A stretch of 64,000 nt of DNA from Zantedeschia hybrid cultivar (taxonomy: Eukaryota > Streptophyta > Magnoliopsida > Alismatales > Araceae): the NCBI GenBank assembly GCA_030544215.1, contig JARZZO010000011.1, positions 1,970,001-2,034,000 on the forward strand, in the 5' to 3' direction. Made by a program: the position numbers and the translations under genes. This document shows positions 22,750 to 35,200 of the stretch, piece by piece. The notes beneath the pieces are model-generated. The model worked only from the letters and a program-made list of their open reading frames with translations. It made no database searches and was not told the origin of the DNA. Every line of letters begins with the position of its first letter. Positions within the stretch are counted from its first letter, which is position 1.

Positions 22750-23400
22750 TCAACTACAGTGCACATGCAAGTCGTGCATTAACTTAATGTCCTTATTCAC
22801 TAATAGAGCACTATAATGTTTGGCCGCTCTAGAAAGGGAATACTTAACCGACCACTGTCTTCCTCGTACATTCCATCGATGATATATTTCTTCCCTGATT
22901 TCATGTACTCCCATGTCGCGTCTAATATAGAACATATACGAATTATCCCTAAATGCACAACAAGCAGGGATCGCATCTACTGTGATTTCACTGACCACAC
23001 ATTGTCGATAACATAGTACTAATAACATGCTCCAATAAAAAAAATACGATTTTAATAACGGATGAACATGTCAAACAATATACTACGGACAATACCTGAA
23101 CAAAGTAAATTACAATATTCCACAACAATCGAAACGTTTATCTTACGGGTACATAAAAAACTCTTGAAAAATTGTATGAAATGGATCCAATGGAGTAATA
23201 AGCTCTGAATACAAACTTGCCTTTGTAAACCAGCTTTCTCAAATATGTCGACACACTTCCGTCTACAATCAATGCGGTGGTAGATTTCATAAAACTTAAA
23301 TTCATAGAAAATGTCGAGAAGAAAGTAAAAGCCATCGTTGGCGTCAGTGTTTACAAACAAACATGGGTTTGAGAAACCCTAACTTCTAACTCCTCTGAGA
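22750..23400 (-). pseudogene. N-terminal fragment of a MULE transposase, opposite strand
   Basis: 23028-22750 reads IREEIYHRWNVRGRQWSVKY followed by SLSRAAKHYSALLVNKDI and MHDLHVHC. This has the form of the PB1-like N-terminal segment of plant MULE transposases ('...VKYSLPG...L..DED...M..FH'). It is inverted relative to the MURA pseudogene, so it belongs to another copy or to a rearranged end. 23090-23400 is a possible continuation but decayed. Confidence 0.5.
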
Positions 23401-24173
23401 CCATGGCGACGGCAGCATCGGACTGCAGGGTAGGCGACTGAAGGGGACAGGCCAGCCTGTGAAGAAGTGGGAGGGAGTTATAAGGGAAGGACGAAACGGG
23501 GATTTCAAGTGTTGGGAACGGTGGAAGGACACTTACGGGCGTGCAGAGACTGGAAAATAAGTCCCGCAAAAAAATCAGGGACCTGCCTCGTCCGGATTTG
23601 CTGTCGGGGACTGGAAAAAAACTCGGTGGCTCTGACGGAGCCCCCTAGCCAATTATCCCTTTCTTATGTTAAATTTTAATTAAAATAAATTTATGAGGTA
23701 CATATTTATGAAAACTAATTGAACTTTATATATGTGAAGTCGCTAATAATAAGGAAAGGGAGACTTAAAAAAATAAATAAATTTTAAATTTTAAATAAAT
23801 TAAAAATTTACTTTTCAATTGCTTTAATCTTTTAATGTTTCTTATAACTCTCTTCAAGTTATGTATTTCTTACAAGTCTCTATAATTGTTCAAAACATCT
23901 CTAAAAAGTTGTTCAACTCTTCCTAAAAAATACCTCTGGATAGACTTTTTAAAGATAACTCAAAGATTGTGGAAAGTTTTAAGGAAATATGAAGATTACA
24001 TGGGCTTATAAGAAATAATGAAAGATTATAGAGACTAAAAAGTAAAAATAAAAGTTAACTAATCATATATTGTCTACCCATGTCTTTGCTTTAAGTTGGC
24101 TTGTTATATTTAATCTTTATTGAAGACCAACAAAACTGACAACATCGGGGATGATAAGTTGGTTGCCACTAAA
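23401..24173. other. Spacer, possible element end then AT-rich DNA
   Basis: 23420-23650 is comparatively GC-rich and may be an end of the decayed MULE, but no inverted partner was found. 23670-24120 is AT-rich with short direct repeats of the form TCTCTTCAAGT/AAGATT. No gene. Confidence 0.35.
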
Positions 24174-24178
24174 GTCTG

Positions 24179-25064
24179 TGATGAGGCAGAATCCGATTCG
24201 GCCCATTAAAGCAAGCCCAAACCCCTTTTCAGCCCAACAGCAGCAGTACCAGGCCCTCCGGGAGCCTCCGGCCCATCAGCGGCCCAGCAGCCTTCGGCCC
24301 ATAAGCGGCACCGTCGCTCCCGGCCCAACAGGCTTCAGCCCGTCAGCGGCCCACCAGCCTACGGCCCGGGAACAGCGCGGCAGCCCAAGGCCCAACAGGC
24401 TTCGGCCCATCAGCGGCCCAACCCCCTTCGGCCCGGTAGCCGAATCCGGCCCACTCCGGTGGCGGATCAGGCACTATGGCGGTTTATCAGTAAGCCCTCA
24501 TTTAGTCCTATATCGGCTGCCACCGTTAACCATCCGCTATCCTTTGCTATAAATACACCGCTATTTATTGCCCAAAGGATGCTTCGTCAAGCCTCCGAGA
24601 CCCTTAAGGACTACAGTCCGAAAAGCATTAAAGCTACTCTCTTTGCCTTCTGAATCGAATCTTCTTCAGGAGCTAACTTGACCATCGGAGGGGGTTCCCC
24701 AGGGCTGAAGCCCGGGACTCCTGCTGACTGGTTTTCTTCTTCTTTCCCTCCTGCAGGAGTTCGGTTCGAATCATCGCCGACCTTCCCGAGTCGGTCTCGG
24801 CCGCCGACCTCGGACTCCTCTCCCTGGTCTCGACGCCGTGCGCCGGCTGCCCTTGCAACTGGGAATCCTCGACCTCGTGCCGCCCCTTTGTCCGCCGGAG
24901 GAACTTCGGCCCCGACTTCCCGGAGCGAGCCGGCCTTCGGACCTCTCGGCTCCGCCTCTACGTCCTTCGTCTTCCGGATCCCCGTCGGGCCCCCTCAACA
25001 CCGATCCGACCCAGCACCGGATCCCTCTCTTCGGAATCCGGTCGTGATAGCTTCGGCTACATCA
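24179..25064 (+). mobile_element. Solo LTR of the Tat-lineage Gypsy element
   Basis: 886 bp from TGATGAGGCAGAATCC to GGCTACATCA, flanked by a perfect TSD GTCTG (24174-24178, 25065-25069). It matches both 888-bp LTRs of the full element at 26486-38685 but in the opposite orientation. Contains the LTR TATA box CTATAAATA (24547-24555 region) followed by the presumed transcript start. The internal region has been lost by LTR recombination. Confidence 0.95.
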
Positions 25065-25069
25065 GTCTG

Positions 25070-26480
25070 ATACTTCAACCACACGTAAAGCATGCATACA
25101 ACGTATTATAGATTTTAGAAATCTTGATGGTTTTTAAATATTTTATATTAGTTTTTGTAATCTTTATATTCATTCTTAAGTCTTTCACAATCTTTGAAAG
25201 AATATTTTATGAATATTATTTTTTTATGATTATTAACTGGAGATTTTTTTAAAGATGGTTCAAAGATTATGGAGAGTTTAAAATATATATGAAGATTGTA
25301 AAAAGTATTACAAAATATTAAAATATTATAAGAACTAAAAACTTTAAAAATCATAAACTCTTTTGCGCGTGAAACTTAATGGGGTGTTTGGTTGTAATAT
25401 AATATCTTATATAATTTTATTATAAAAATATATTAAAATAAAAAGTACAATACCTTTTAAATTATAAAATAAATAAAATTATCTTTCATGCGTTGGTTTG
25501 AGGAGGGAGGGGTAGGCAGGGACATGATTTGAGGAGGCAAGGATAAGACGGGTTGCTGGGGGCAAGGGATTTCCTTCTTTCATATGTTGGTGACAAAAAA
25601 TAAAATATGGTCTACCTTATTTTTATTTTTTCCTTATTTTGTAAGTGAGAGTCTTTATCAAAACATATTTTGATAGTGTCTCCAAACATCTTTTTTAATA
25701 AATATATATTTGTAAAAAAAAATTACATTGTAATACAACCAAACACCCTATAAGTTCAAGAAAGGTTTCAGTTTACGATACGAGTGAACTTTGCATCTGA
25801 AATAATATTTTCAACGATCAAGTCTGGTTTGGCCATACTTTGTTGTTTCATTTTCCTGATACTTCAAGCATGTTGTGCCTGCTTTCTGCTTACTTAAAGG
25901 TTTGTGCATCTTGCATACATGCAGAACATGAAAGATGCATAACAGCATCATAAACGAGTGACTTGTCTTACGAAACAAAGTTTTATTTATTAGTTCATAG
26001 TCTTTGGAATTGTCATGGTTATTCTATAGTCTTTGATATTAGAATAAGGAAAGAATAATTTTTTTAATTTCACGGATAAGGTTAATTCTATTTAGATATG
26101 CAAAATTAGTTATACTCGTCAGAATTAATTATTTCTTCAATAAACAGAATAAACAATTTCATTCAAGATGCAATGATTCTTTATTCTTCTTATTTCGTCG
26201 GTGGCTCTTACACTACTATGGCTCTTACACTACTATCAAAGTGAAATGTCTCTTATTTTAGTATAACCAATCCGGTATAAATAATTGCGGATAACCTATT
26301 TTACTATTTTACAGTTTAACATTTTAAATCCTTATTTCACTTGCTATTTGGCGTTTTTTTAAATGTTCTACACTTGGGTTGTTTTGGACAGATACGAAAA
26401 GAGTAACTTAGTGCAGCTAATAAAAAATAAAAAAATTCCTTTTCTAAAAGGCTTTAAGGTCGATTCCACTATATCGGATA
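25070..26480. other. AT-rich intergenic DNA
   Basis: No coding. 25110-25370 contains an inverted-repeat-like AT-rich segment; 26210-26240 has a short direct repeat CTCTTACACTACTAT. A possible MITE is listed separately. Confidence 0.45.
25381..25749. mobile_element. MITE-like element with GGGTGTTTGGTTGTA inverted ends
   Basis: The left end GGGGTGTTTGGTTGTAAT is mirrored at the right by TACAACCAAACACCCT. Length is about 370 bp and the interior is AT-rich. The terminus resembles those of Tourist/PIF or hAT MITEs. I could not read a convincing TSD, so the superfamily is open. Confidence 0.65.
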
Positions 26481-26485
26481 TATTC

Positions 26486-27373
26486 TGATGTAGCCGAAGC
26501 TATCACGACCGGATTCCGAAGCCGAAATCCGAAGAGAGGGATCCGGTGCTGGGTCGGATCAGTGTTCAGGAGTCCGACGGGGATCCGGAAGACGGAGGAC
26601 GCAGAGGCAGCGGAGCCGAAGGTCCGAAGGCTGGCTCGCTCCGGGAAGTCGGGGCCGAGGCTCCTTCGGCGGACGAAGGGGTGGCGCGAGGGCGAGTCTC
26701 CTCAGTCGCGAGGGCAGCCGGCGCACGGCGTCGAGACCAGGGAGAGGAGTCCGAGGTCGGCGGCCGAGACCGACTCGGGAAGGTCGGCGATGATTCGAAC
26801 CGAGCTCCTGCAGGAGGGAAAGAAGAAGAAAACCGGTCAGCAGGAGTCCCGGGCCTCAGCCCTGGGGAACCCCCTCCGACGGTCAAGTTAGCTCCTGAAG
26901 AAGATTCGATTCAGAAGGCAAAGAGAGTAGCTTTAATGCTTTTCGGACTGTAGTCCTTAAGGATGAGGAAGCATCCTTTGGGCAATAAATAGCGGTGTAT
27001 TTATAGCAAAGGATAGCGGACGGTTAACGGTGGCAGCCGATATAGGACTAAATGCGGACTTACTGGTAAACCGCCATAGTGCCTGATCCGCCACCGGAGT
27101 GGGCCGGATTCGGCTACCGGGCCGAAGGGGGTTGGGCCGCTGATGGGCCGAAGCCTGTTGGGCCCTGGGCTGCCGCGCTGTTCCCGGGCCGTTGGCTGGT
27201 GGGCCGCTGACGGGCTGAAGCCTGTTGGGCCGGGAGCGACGGTGCCGCTAACGGGCCGAGGGTTGTTGGGCCGCTGATGGGCCGAAGGCTCCCGGAGGGC
27301 CTGGTACTGCTGCAGTTGGGCTGAACGGGGTTTGGGCTTGCTTTAATGGGCCGAATCAGATTCTGCCTCATCA
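26486..27373 (-). repeat. 3' LTR of the Tat element
   Basis: 888 bp, the same ends as the 5' LTR, about 2% different by eye; a minus-strand TATAAATA lies near 26998-27006. Confidence 0.95.
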
Positions 27374-27390
27374 CATAGCTCCCCACTCTT
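27374..27390 (-). other. Candidate polypurine tract
   Basis: The minus strand reads AAGAGTGGGGAGCTATG directly before the 3' LTR start, the expected place for the plus-strand primer. Confidence 0.65.
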
Positions 27391-27983
27391 GTCTTCCTCA
27401 GTTCTGAGATGGCGAGAGTATAGCCTGAAGTTAACAGGAGAATAGCGTAACAGGTGTCTTACCCGAAGCTCTGTTCTTTTTCCTCGAGAAGAGGGTGCCC
27501 TCGGTCGGCCGAGGGCTACGCGGTTGCTTCGTCTTCGCTCGGAGTGGCAACGAAGGCTCAAAGCTCAGAAGCCGAAGGGCCGAGCCCTCTGACTTGCGTC
27601 AGGCTTCATTAAATGGACGGGATGGGCGTCGCCTCGCGAGGAAGCACGGGACACGCGTCGCGCATCCGGCCGCTCCGTCAAAAACACAAAAGGATCATGA
27701 CCGCCCGCGGGTCGCGGATCGCCTCGGCTCTCTGCCCGAGGCTCCACTCGGATTGCCGCCGCTCCCTTCGTCGGCACGCGGATCGGGACACGTGGCGGGC
27801 ATCCGGGTGATTAGCCGAAGGGTCGGAGCGCTTTCGGCCGTCGATCGCTCTGCTTCAAGTCCCGGAGCCGGCCCGTCATCATTGCCGAAGGACGGTGCAC
27901 GTGGCGGGCATCCGAGAGGAGCGAGGGAACGAGAGGGAGGATCTCGGCCGTTGGCTTCGGCAGGAGGCGCTTCGGATGGGGCT

Positions 27984-27991
27984 TATAAATA
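27984..27991 (+). promoter_or_regulatory. TATA box of the antisense gene
   Basis: TATAAATA lies 268 bp before the antisense ATG, in GC-rich DNA between the 3' LTR and exon 1, and is followed 25-35 bp later by a pyrimidine-rich CTGTTCTTCTTCC start-like region. It points away from the LTR promoters. Confidence 0.6.
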
Positions 27992-28258
27992 CAAGCCCTC
28001 AGCAGGGCACTGTTCTTCTTCCTGCTGTTGCGCTTACGTTTCTCCTGCGATCACCCGAGTTCTCCATCCTTCTCCGGCGAAAGGCCAGCTTCCTGAAGGC
28101 TTCGTCCGAGCTCGCCGGCCACCGTGGGAGGATCTTCATTCCTCAGAGCGCATCGCTGGTGGAGCTGGGTGGCCTGAGAAGCTGCGCTCGGCTCAGGAGA
28201 GATTTCCTCCCCCTTCCTGCGAGTAAGCCTTGGCCTTCTTCTTCCCCTTCGCGGCCTT

Positions 28259-30774
28259 ATGGTCCGGAGTCCTTCCAGTGAGATTACTCCTTCGGACGAG
28301 GAGTATACTCCTTCCTACTCTCCGAAATCTTCTATGTCAGATCCCCTCACCTCGGATTCCCTTGCTTCCGCGATGTCTGAAGAGCCTGAGAACTCTGGGA
28401 TTGAGGGGTCCGAGGCTTCCGGGGCCGAGGTCTCCGGGGCCCAGGCTTCCGGGGCTGAGGCTTCCGGGGCCGAGGCTTCCGAGGCCGAGGCTACCCAGGA
28501 GGTCCGGGACCCAGGCCGGGCTTCCACCTCGGGACGCCGTCGTCCCGACATTGCTTCGGAAGCATCCTGCGCCCTTTCGGACGTAGAGGTGAGGAACCTT
28601 GTTTCTTACTTCAAGCTTCCTTCCTGGACGACCCCTCATCGGCCTGACTCCGCCACCAGGGCCAACACTCTCCGCCCGGGTTCCTTCTCTATCTACGTTG
28701 ATAGCTTCGAGGCGGGCTTCCGTCTTCCTCTTCCCACCTTTGTCATTAACCTCCTCAGCTTCTACGGGCTGGCCCCGTCTCAGCTCTTTCCTAATTCTTG
28801 GCGCACCGTATACGGTTTTTTGAGCGTTTTCGCTCGTATACAGATCAACCATTCTATCAACGTCTTCCGCTATCTCTTTAAAATCCAAAGGCAGGGGAAA
28901 TCCGAGTGGTACTGTTTCGTCCCTCGGGTCGGCCGAAGCATATTCTCTGGGAAGCCCTCGTCCATCCACGGCTGGAAGAGGAAGTTCATCTTCATCTCTC
29001 TGCCGGAGAACGAGAAGGGCGTGTGGCCCTTTCCCACCGAATGGGCGCCGCTGGCCGCAGGCCTCTCGGACCCTCCTGCTCTGACCCCCGTACAGAGCAC
29101 TCTCGTGGGCCATGTACAGGTCATGGCCCCGTACGACATCTGGGGGCTCCTCAGCGCGTCAAAGTGGCTGGTGAACGCCGGGGTATGGCCGGATACTCGG
29201 TCCGATCCGGTGCGGGCCTTTCCCTACCTTCCTCCCGGGGAGACTCCGCAGGGCCGCGGAGGAAGGGCTGCCGCTCCTCCGGCCGAAGCTCCTCCGGCTG
29301 AGGAGGTTGATGAAGTTTCGGCCGAGGGTAAGTCGGCTTTGAATTTGTACTTGATCGCCGTTTTATTTCTAACATGTTCTTCTTGCTTGCAGCAATGGCC
29401 GAGCTCGACGCCCTCCTCGCCCGGATATCCGACCAGCGCGTTCCAGGCCGGGCACCGGCTTCGCAGGCGGCAGGCGGGTCCGGTCGAGGTGCCGGAGCTC
29501 CGAGGACCCGAGGCGGGGTCCCAAGGACCGCGGCCTCCGCCGAGGGCCGCGCTGCCGCTGCCGCTCTCGAGAGGGAGCAGAAGACAAAGTTCGCCACTTG
29601 AAGGGACGGCCGAGCGTCGAAGCGCCCCCGGGCAGAGGAGGCCGAAGAGGCAGAGCCGGCTCCGCTGATCAGGAGGAGCGTCGTGGCCCGAAGGGCCGCA
29701 AGGCTGGCGTCTCCCGAGGCGCCGAGGGGCGACTCCCCCCCGGCCGTATCGGCAGGGGCCGATGACGGAGGCGCCGGGTCGCAGGCGCCCCGGGCGCAAC
29801 GCGAGTGGTGGCACCCCGAGTCGGGGGTGTACAAGGACGAGAGTATGGAGGACTCGCAGACGTGCCTCCGTCTGCTCAGCAGCCTCACTCTCCCTTCAGC
29901 TTTCGAAGAGCTGAAGGATCATTCGGTCACCGACCTGGCGGCGATGAGCGCTCGGTTGGCGGTCCAGGTAAGAAGCCTGAATGTGCTTCGACTTAGCTCT
30001 TCTTAGTTGTTCCTTGATTTTCTCTGACCCTTGTCTGCTTTCGGTCCCCAGGCTGCGGTGACGGGTAGCGTCCTGATGCACCATCAGGACCTGCTCCGAC
30101 TCAAGCTCCTGGAGGCCGAGGAGGAGCCGGCCGGTTCGGGTGAGGGTACTTCGGTGGTGCCCCGTATCGAGCCCTTAGTCGATGGGCTCGTAACCGCGAG
30201 CGCCCGGATGCGGGCGCAGCTGGAGGAGAGGGCAGCAGAGGCCCGTGCTTCCGCCGAGGCCAAGGAAAAGGCCGAGCGGGAGAAGGAGAAGGCCGAGCGC
30301 GAGCTCGCTGCGGCCCAGATCCAGGACAAGGACTCCCGGCGGGCTTCGGAGAAGCGCCGCCACGCCGAGGAGGTATCGGCGCTGAAGCAGGAGCTGGAGG
30401 AGGCGGCGGACTCGGCCGTAGCCGACTACAAGGCCGGCCCGGACTACGCCGAAGAGATCCTCCAAGCTCAACTGCTGGCGTCTTCTTCGGTCTTCGACCT
30501 CGGGCTGGCTGTCGCCCAGAGGGCCTGCCCGAGCGTTGATTTGACCGGGGTCGCCCTACCGATGGGCGAGGAGGCCAGGGAGCTTCTATCCTGGTGGAGG
30601 GATCTTATGGCCGAGAGGGCCTCGCCCCCAGCTCCAGACGAGGAAGTCGTGCCCGCCGAGGAGGCCCCTGAGGAGGCTGCCCCGCCCGAAGCTGTGCAGA
30701 TCGTTGACTCCCCCTCTCCCTCTCCTGGCCGAAACACCGTCGAAGCGGAGGAGGAAAGGGTTGTCGAGGGCTGA
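28259..30774 (+). pseudogene. Antisense gene (aORF) of the Tat element, Transposase_28-type protein with coiled coil
   Basis: Three exons on the strand opposite to pol: 28259-29327, 29393-29967 and 30052-30774, with GT/AG borders and matching phases (1, then 0). Exon 1 has an acidic Ser/Glu/Ala repeat region (SGAEASGAEASEAEA) and then a conserved domain as in Pfam 'putative gypsy type transposon' (PF04195): FEAGFRLPLPTFVINLL, NSWRTVYGFLSVF, WYCFVPRVGR and APYDIWGLLSASKWLV. Exon 3 encodes a long coiled coil (AKEKAEREKEKAERELAAAQ) and an acidic tail. An in-frame TGA at 29599-29601 in exon 2 breaks this copy. Function is unknown; in relatives such as Grande and Retand similar antisense ORFs occur at this position. 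Confidence 0.85.
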
Positions 30775-31036
30775 TACGAGGGCTCCCCTCGGTTTTTGTT
30801 TTTCCACTTTTGTAAGCCTTCGGCCAGGCAGATGGCCGATTTTGTACTTCCCCTTCTGTGAATACAGGAAGTGTTTCTGAATCTTACCTCATTGTTTTCT
30901 GCATGACTTGACTGGATATGGCCTTTCTGAAAATCCGAGATCCTTCTGTCGCTCGCTATAGTTTGCGAAGCCGAGACCCGATGTAGGTTCGGATAGGGCG
31001 TTGATAGAATATCGCCAGCAGATACGGCTGCTTTAG

Positions 31037-32192
31037 ATGCGGTTTGCGTGGCCGAAGCCACTCCCGCTTCGTCTTATGCAGACTCAGATAATAACCTGCC
31101 GCGTCCTGATCCGGATTACATGGCCGAAGCCATTCGTCGGATCGAAGGACTCGCGGACTTTAAGAGAACCATGCCGCTCCCTATACAGTTTGCATGGCCG
31201 AAGCCACTCCCGATACAGTTTACACGGACTTAGAGAAAACCATGCCGCGTCCTGATCAGGATTACATGGCCGAAGCCATTCGTCGGATCGAAGGGCTCGC
31301 GGACTTTAAGAGAACAATGCCGCGTCCTGATCCGGATTACATGGCCGAAGCCATTCGTCGGATCGAAGGACTCGCGGACTTTGAGAGAATACCATGCCGC
31401 TCCCGGTACGGTTTGCATGGCCGAAGCCACTCCCGATACGGTTTACACGGACTTAGAGAAAACCATGCCGCGTCCTGATCCGGATTACATGGCCGAAGCC
31501 ATTCGTCGGATCGAAGGACTCACGGACTTTAAGAGAACCATGCCGCTCCCGATACGGTTTGCATGGCCGAAGCCACTCCCGATACGGTTTACACGGACTT
31601 AGAGAAAACCATGTCGCGTCCTGATCCGGATTACATGGCCGAAGCCATTCGTCGGATCGAAGGACTCGCGGACTTTAAGAGAACCATGCCGCTCCCGATA
31701 CGGTTTGCATGGCCGAAGCCACTCCCGATACGGTTTACACGGACTTAGAGAAAACCATGCCGCGTCCTGATCCGGATTACATGGTCGAAGCCATTCGTCG
31801 GATCGAAGGACTCGCGGACTTTAAGAGAACCATGCCGCTCCCTATACAGTTTGCATGGCCGAAGCCACTCTCGATACGGTTTACACGGACTTAGAGAAAA
31901 CCATGCCGCGTCCTGATCCGGATTACATGGCCGAAGCCATTCGTCGGATCGAAGGACTCGCGGACTTTAAGAGAACCATGCCGCTCCCGATACGGTTTGC
32001 ATGGCCGAAGCCACTCCCGATACGGTTTACACGGACTTAGAGAAAACCATGCCGCGTCCTGATCCGGATTACATGGCCGAAGCCATTCGTCGGATCGAAG
32101 GACTCGCGGACTTTAAGAGAACCATGTCGCTCCCGATACGGTTTACATGGCCGAAGCCACTCCCGATACGGTTTACACGGACTTAGAGAAAA
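31037..32192. repeat. 146-bp tandem repeat, about 8 units, inside the Tat element
   Basis: Units start with ATGGCCGAAGCCACTCCC at 31194, 31563, 31709, 31855 and 32001, exactly 146 bp apart except for a 369-bp interval containing an extra ~77-bp half-unit. Each unit is an old dimer of about 72 and 74 bp, both halves beginning ATGGCCGAAGCC and sharing a GCGGACTT-AGAGAA-CCATGCCGC core. The 61-residue frames in the units are a by-product, since 146 is not a multiple of 3. The array lies between the 3' ends of pol and the antisense gene, in the untranslated zone. Confidence 0.95.
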
Positions 32193-32259
32193 ACAACAGG
32201 TTTCCTGAAAAAGATATCTTTATTCATACCCTCCGGCCGAAAGCCTGGGGAAAGGTGAC

Positions 32260-35200
32260 TTACATGTAATAACGCCGAAGGCGCTCTACATTCCAGGTGC
32301 GAGGAAGAGGTTGGCCCGAAATGGTTTCCAACCGATAAGCTCCCCGCCTGATCACCTCCCTGACCCGATAGGGCCCCTCCCAGTTGGGGGCAAGCTTCCC
32401 TGAGGCTTCAGCTGGTTTGGAAGCATGAGCGTTCCTCAACACGAGGCTCCCTACTTCAAAGCTTCGGGACTTTACTCGAGTGTTGTGGTACTTGGCCATG
32501 CGCTGCTGATAAGCTGCCAGCCGGATACGAGCTTTGTCTCGGGTCTCTTCAATGAGGTCCAGGTGGTCTTTCAAACCTTCTTCGTTGGCCTCTGGATTGT
32601 AAGCAACGACCCTGGGAGAAGGAAGGCCGATTTCCACCGGAATAACGGCCTCTATCCCATAGGCCATGCGAAAGGGAGTTTCGCCGGTGGGGGTTCGGCT
32701 TGTCGTCCGATAGGCCCACAGAACACTTGGCAGCTCCTCTACCCATCGGCCTTTAGCCTCGCCGAGGCGGGTTTTCAATCCCTGCAGCAGGCTTCGGTTG
32801 GTGACTTCGACTTGGCCGTTTGCTCGAGGATGCGCCACCGAAGTGAATTTGTGAAGTATGCCGAAGCTGGCGCAATTGTCGCTGAATCGTCGGCTGTCGA
32901 ACTGCTTTCCATTGTCAGAGATGATGGCCCGAGGGATGCCGAACCAGCAAATGATGGACTTCCACACGAAGTTCCAAGCATTGCTATCGGTTATTGACGC
33001 GAGGGGTTCGGCTTCGACCCACTTAGTGAAATAGTCTACCGCCACGATGATGAATTTTCTTTGGCCGGTGGCGACGGAAAAAGGTCCCAGGAGGTCGATT
33101 CCCCATTGGGCGAAAGGCCAGGGATCGGACAAGGGGGTCAGAAGGGTGGCCGCCTGATGAATGAGGGAGCTGAACCTCTGGCACTGATCGCAGCGCCGCA
33201 CGAGGGCTAAAGCGTCCTCTCGGAGTGTTGGCCACTAGTAGCCTTGCCTCAAGAGCTTGTGAGCCAGGGCCCTTCCTCCCGCATGCGCCCCGCATACTCC
33301 TTCATGGACTTCTCTTGTGGCGTAGTCGGCTTCAGCCGGGCCGAGGCACCGCAGCAGTGGTCGGCCGAAGGATTTCTTGTACAGCACCCCGTCCAGAAGG
33401 AGGAAGTGGGATGAGCGCTGCCGAATGTGCTTCGCCTCCCTCGGATCTGGCGGGACTTCTCCTCGGAGAAGAAAGGCGACGAGGGGGGTCATCCACGTCT
33501 CGGCCTCGACCTCAGTGACTTGCATGGCTTCGGCTTCGCCGAGGCTTGGTTCGGCGAGCTCCTCGACGAGGATCATTCGGCCTCCTCCCCCGTCTTGAGT
33601 TGACGCCAGCCGGGAAAGTGCATCGGCTCGGGTGTTCTCGGCTCTCGGGATCCTCACGATTTCATAAGAATCGAATTGGGCGAGGATCTTGCGAGTCACC
33701 TGGAGATAAGACGTCATCACCGCGTCCCGAGCCTCATACTCCCCGGAGATGTGGCTGGCGATCAACTGGGAATCGCTGAAGGTTTTCAGATTCCGGGCAC
33801 CGAGCTTCTTCGCGGCCCGGAGGCCGGAGATGAGAGCTTCGTACTCGGCGGCATTGTTAGTTGCTGGGAAGGAGAAGTGCAAGGCGTACTCCGTGACGAC
33901 CCCTTCGGGCGATGCCAGGATCCATCCGGCGCCGCTGCCCATGGAGCATGCGGAGCCGTCCACGAAGAGTCGCCATTCGTCTGCCGGCGCAGGAGCCGAA
34001 GTAGCCTCGGCTTCGACCATGTCGGGTGCCGGCTGAGGTGCCGCAGAGGCGCCGGGGGTAAGTTCGGCGATGAAATCTGCCAACGCCTGGGCTTTTATCG
34101 CTACCCGAGGGGCGTAGGAGATGTCGAACTCTCCTAGCTCGATCGCCCATTTCGCCAGCCTGCCGGACACTTCTGGCCGGGAGAGGATTTGCCTTAGTGG
34201 CTGGTCGGTGAGGACCTTCACGGAATGAGCCAGAAAGTAGGGCCGGAGCCTCCTCGCGGACGAGACGAGGGCCAGAGCCAGCTTCTCCAGGGCAAGATAT
34301 CGGAGTTCTGTTCCTTGAAGGGCTCGGCTGGTGTAGTAAACCGGCTTCTGAACGCCATCTTGCTCTCGGACGAGGACGGCGCTGAGAGCCGTCTCGGAGA
34401 CTGCAAGGTACAAGCTCAAGGGCTCCCCGGGAACCGGTTTGGATAAGATGGGGACTTTGGAGAGGTAGGCCTTCAGCTGATTGAAGGCTGCCGGCACTCC
34501 TCCGTCCAGTCGAAGTTGTTAGCCTTCTTCAGCAGCTTGAAGAAGGGGAAACAGTAGTCGGCCGCCCTTGACATGAAGCGGCTGAGGGCTGCGATCCTCC
34601 CGTTCAGCTTCTGTACCTCTCGGAGGTTTGCCGGGGGGCGCATCTGCATGATGGCCAAAACCTTCTCGGGATTAGCCTCTACCCCTCGGTGAGTGACCAT
34701 GTAGCCGAGGAACTTGCTGGAGGCTACCCCGAAGGCGCACTTGGCCGGGTTCAGCTTCATCTTGTACCGCCTAAGGGCGGAAAAAGTCTCGGCCAAGTCG
34801 GCCAGATGCTCTGCAGCAACGCGGCTCTTGACCAACATGTCGTCTATATAGACCTCCATGTTTCGGCCGAGCTGTGTGGCGAATACTCTGTTGACCAGGC
34901 GCTGATATGTCGCGCCGGCGTTCTTCAGACCGAAGGGCATTCGGGTATAACAGTACAGGCCCAAATCGGTCGTGAAGCTGGTCTTGCTCTCATCGTCCGG
35001 ATGCATCCGGATCTGGTGGTATCCCGAATAGGCGTCGAGGAAGCTTAAAAGCTCATTGCCGGAAGTCGCGTCCACCACCTAGTCTATCCGAGGCAGCGGA
35101 AAGCTGTCCATCGGACAGGCCTTGTTGAGGTTGGTGAAGTCCACGCACATACGCCATTTGCCATCTTTCTTTGGCACCATGACCACGTTGGCGATCCAGT

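Noticed and set aside
26546..26953. 135-residue frame in the LTR, duplicated at 37858-38157
   Set aside because: Identical position in both LTRs, reversed relative to element sense; LTR sequence, not a gene.
27495..28281. Plus-strand frames of 243 and 128 residues upstream of the antisense gene
   Set aside because: No known domain, GC-rich, overlapping each other and the likely promoter and leader of the antisense gene.
31048..32186. Series of identical 61-residue frames beginning MAEATPDTVYTDLEKT
   Set aside because: They are frames within a 146-bp tandem repeat whose period is not a multiple of three; no sign of translation.
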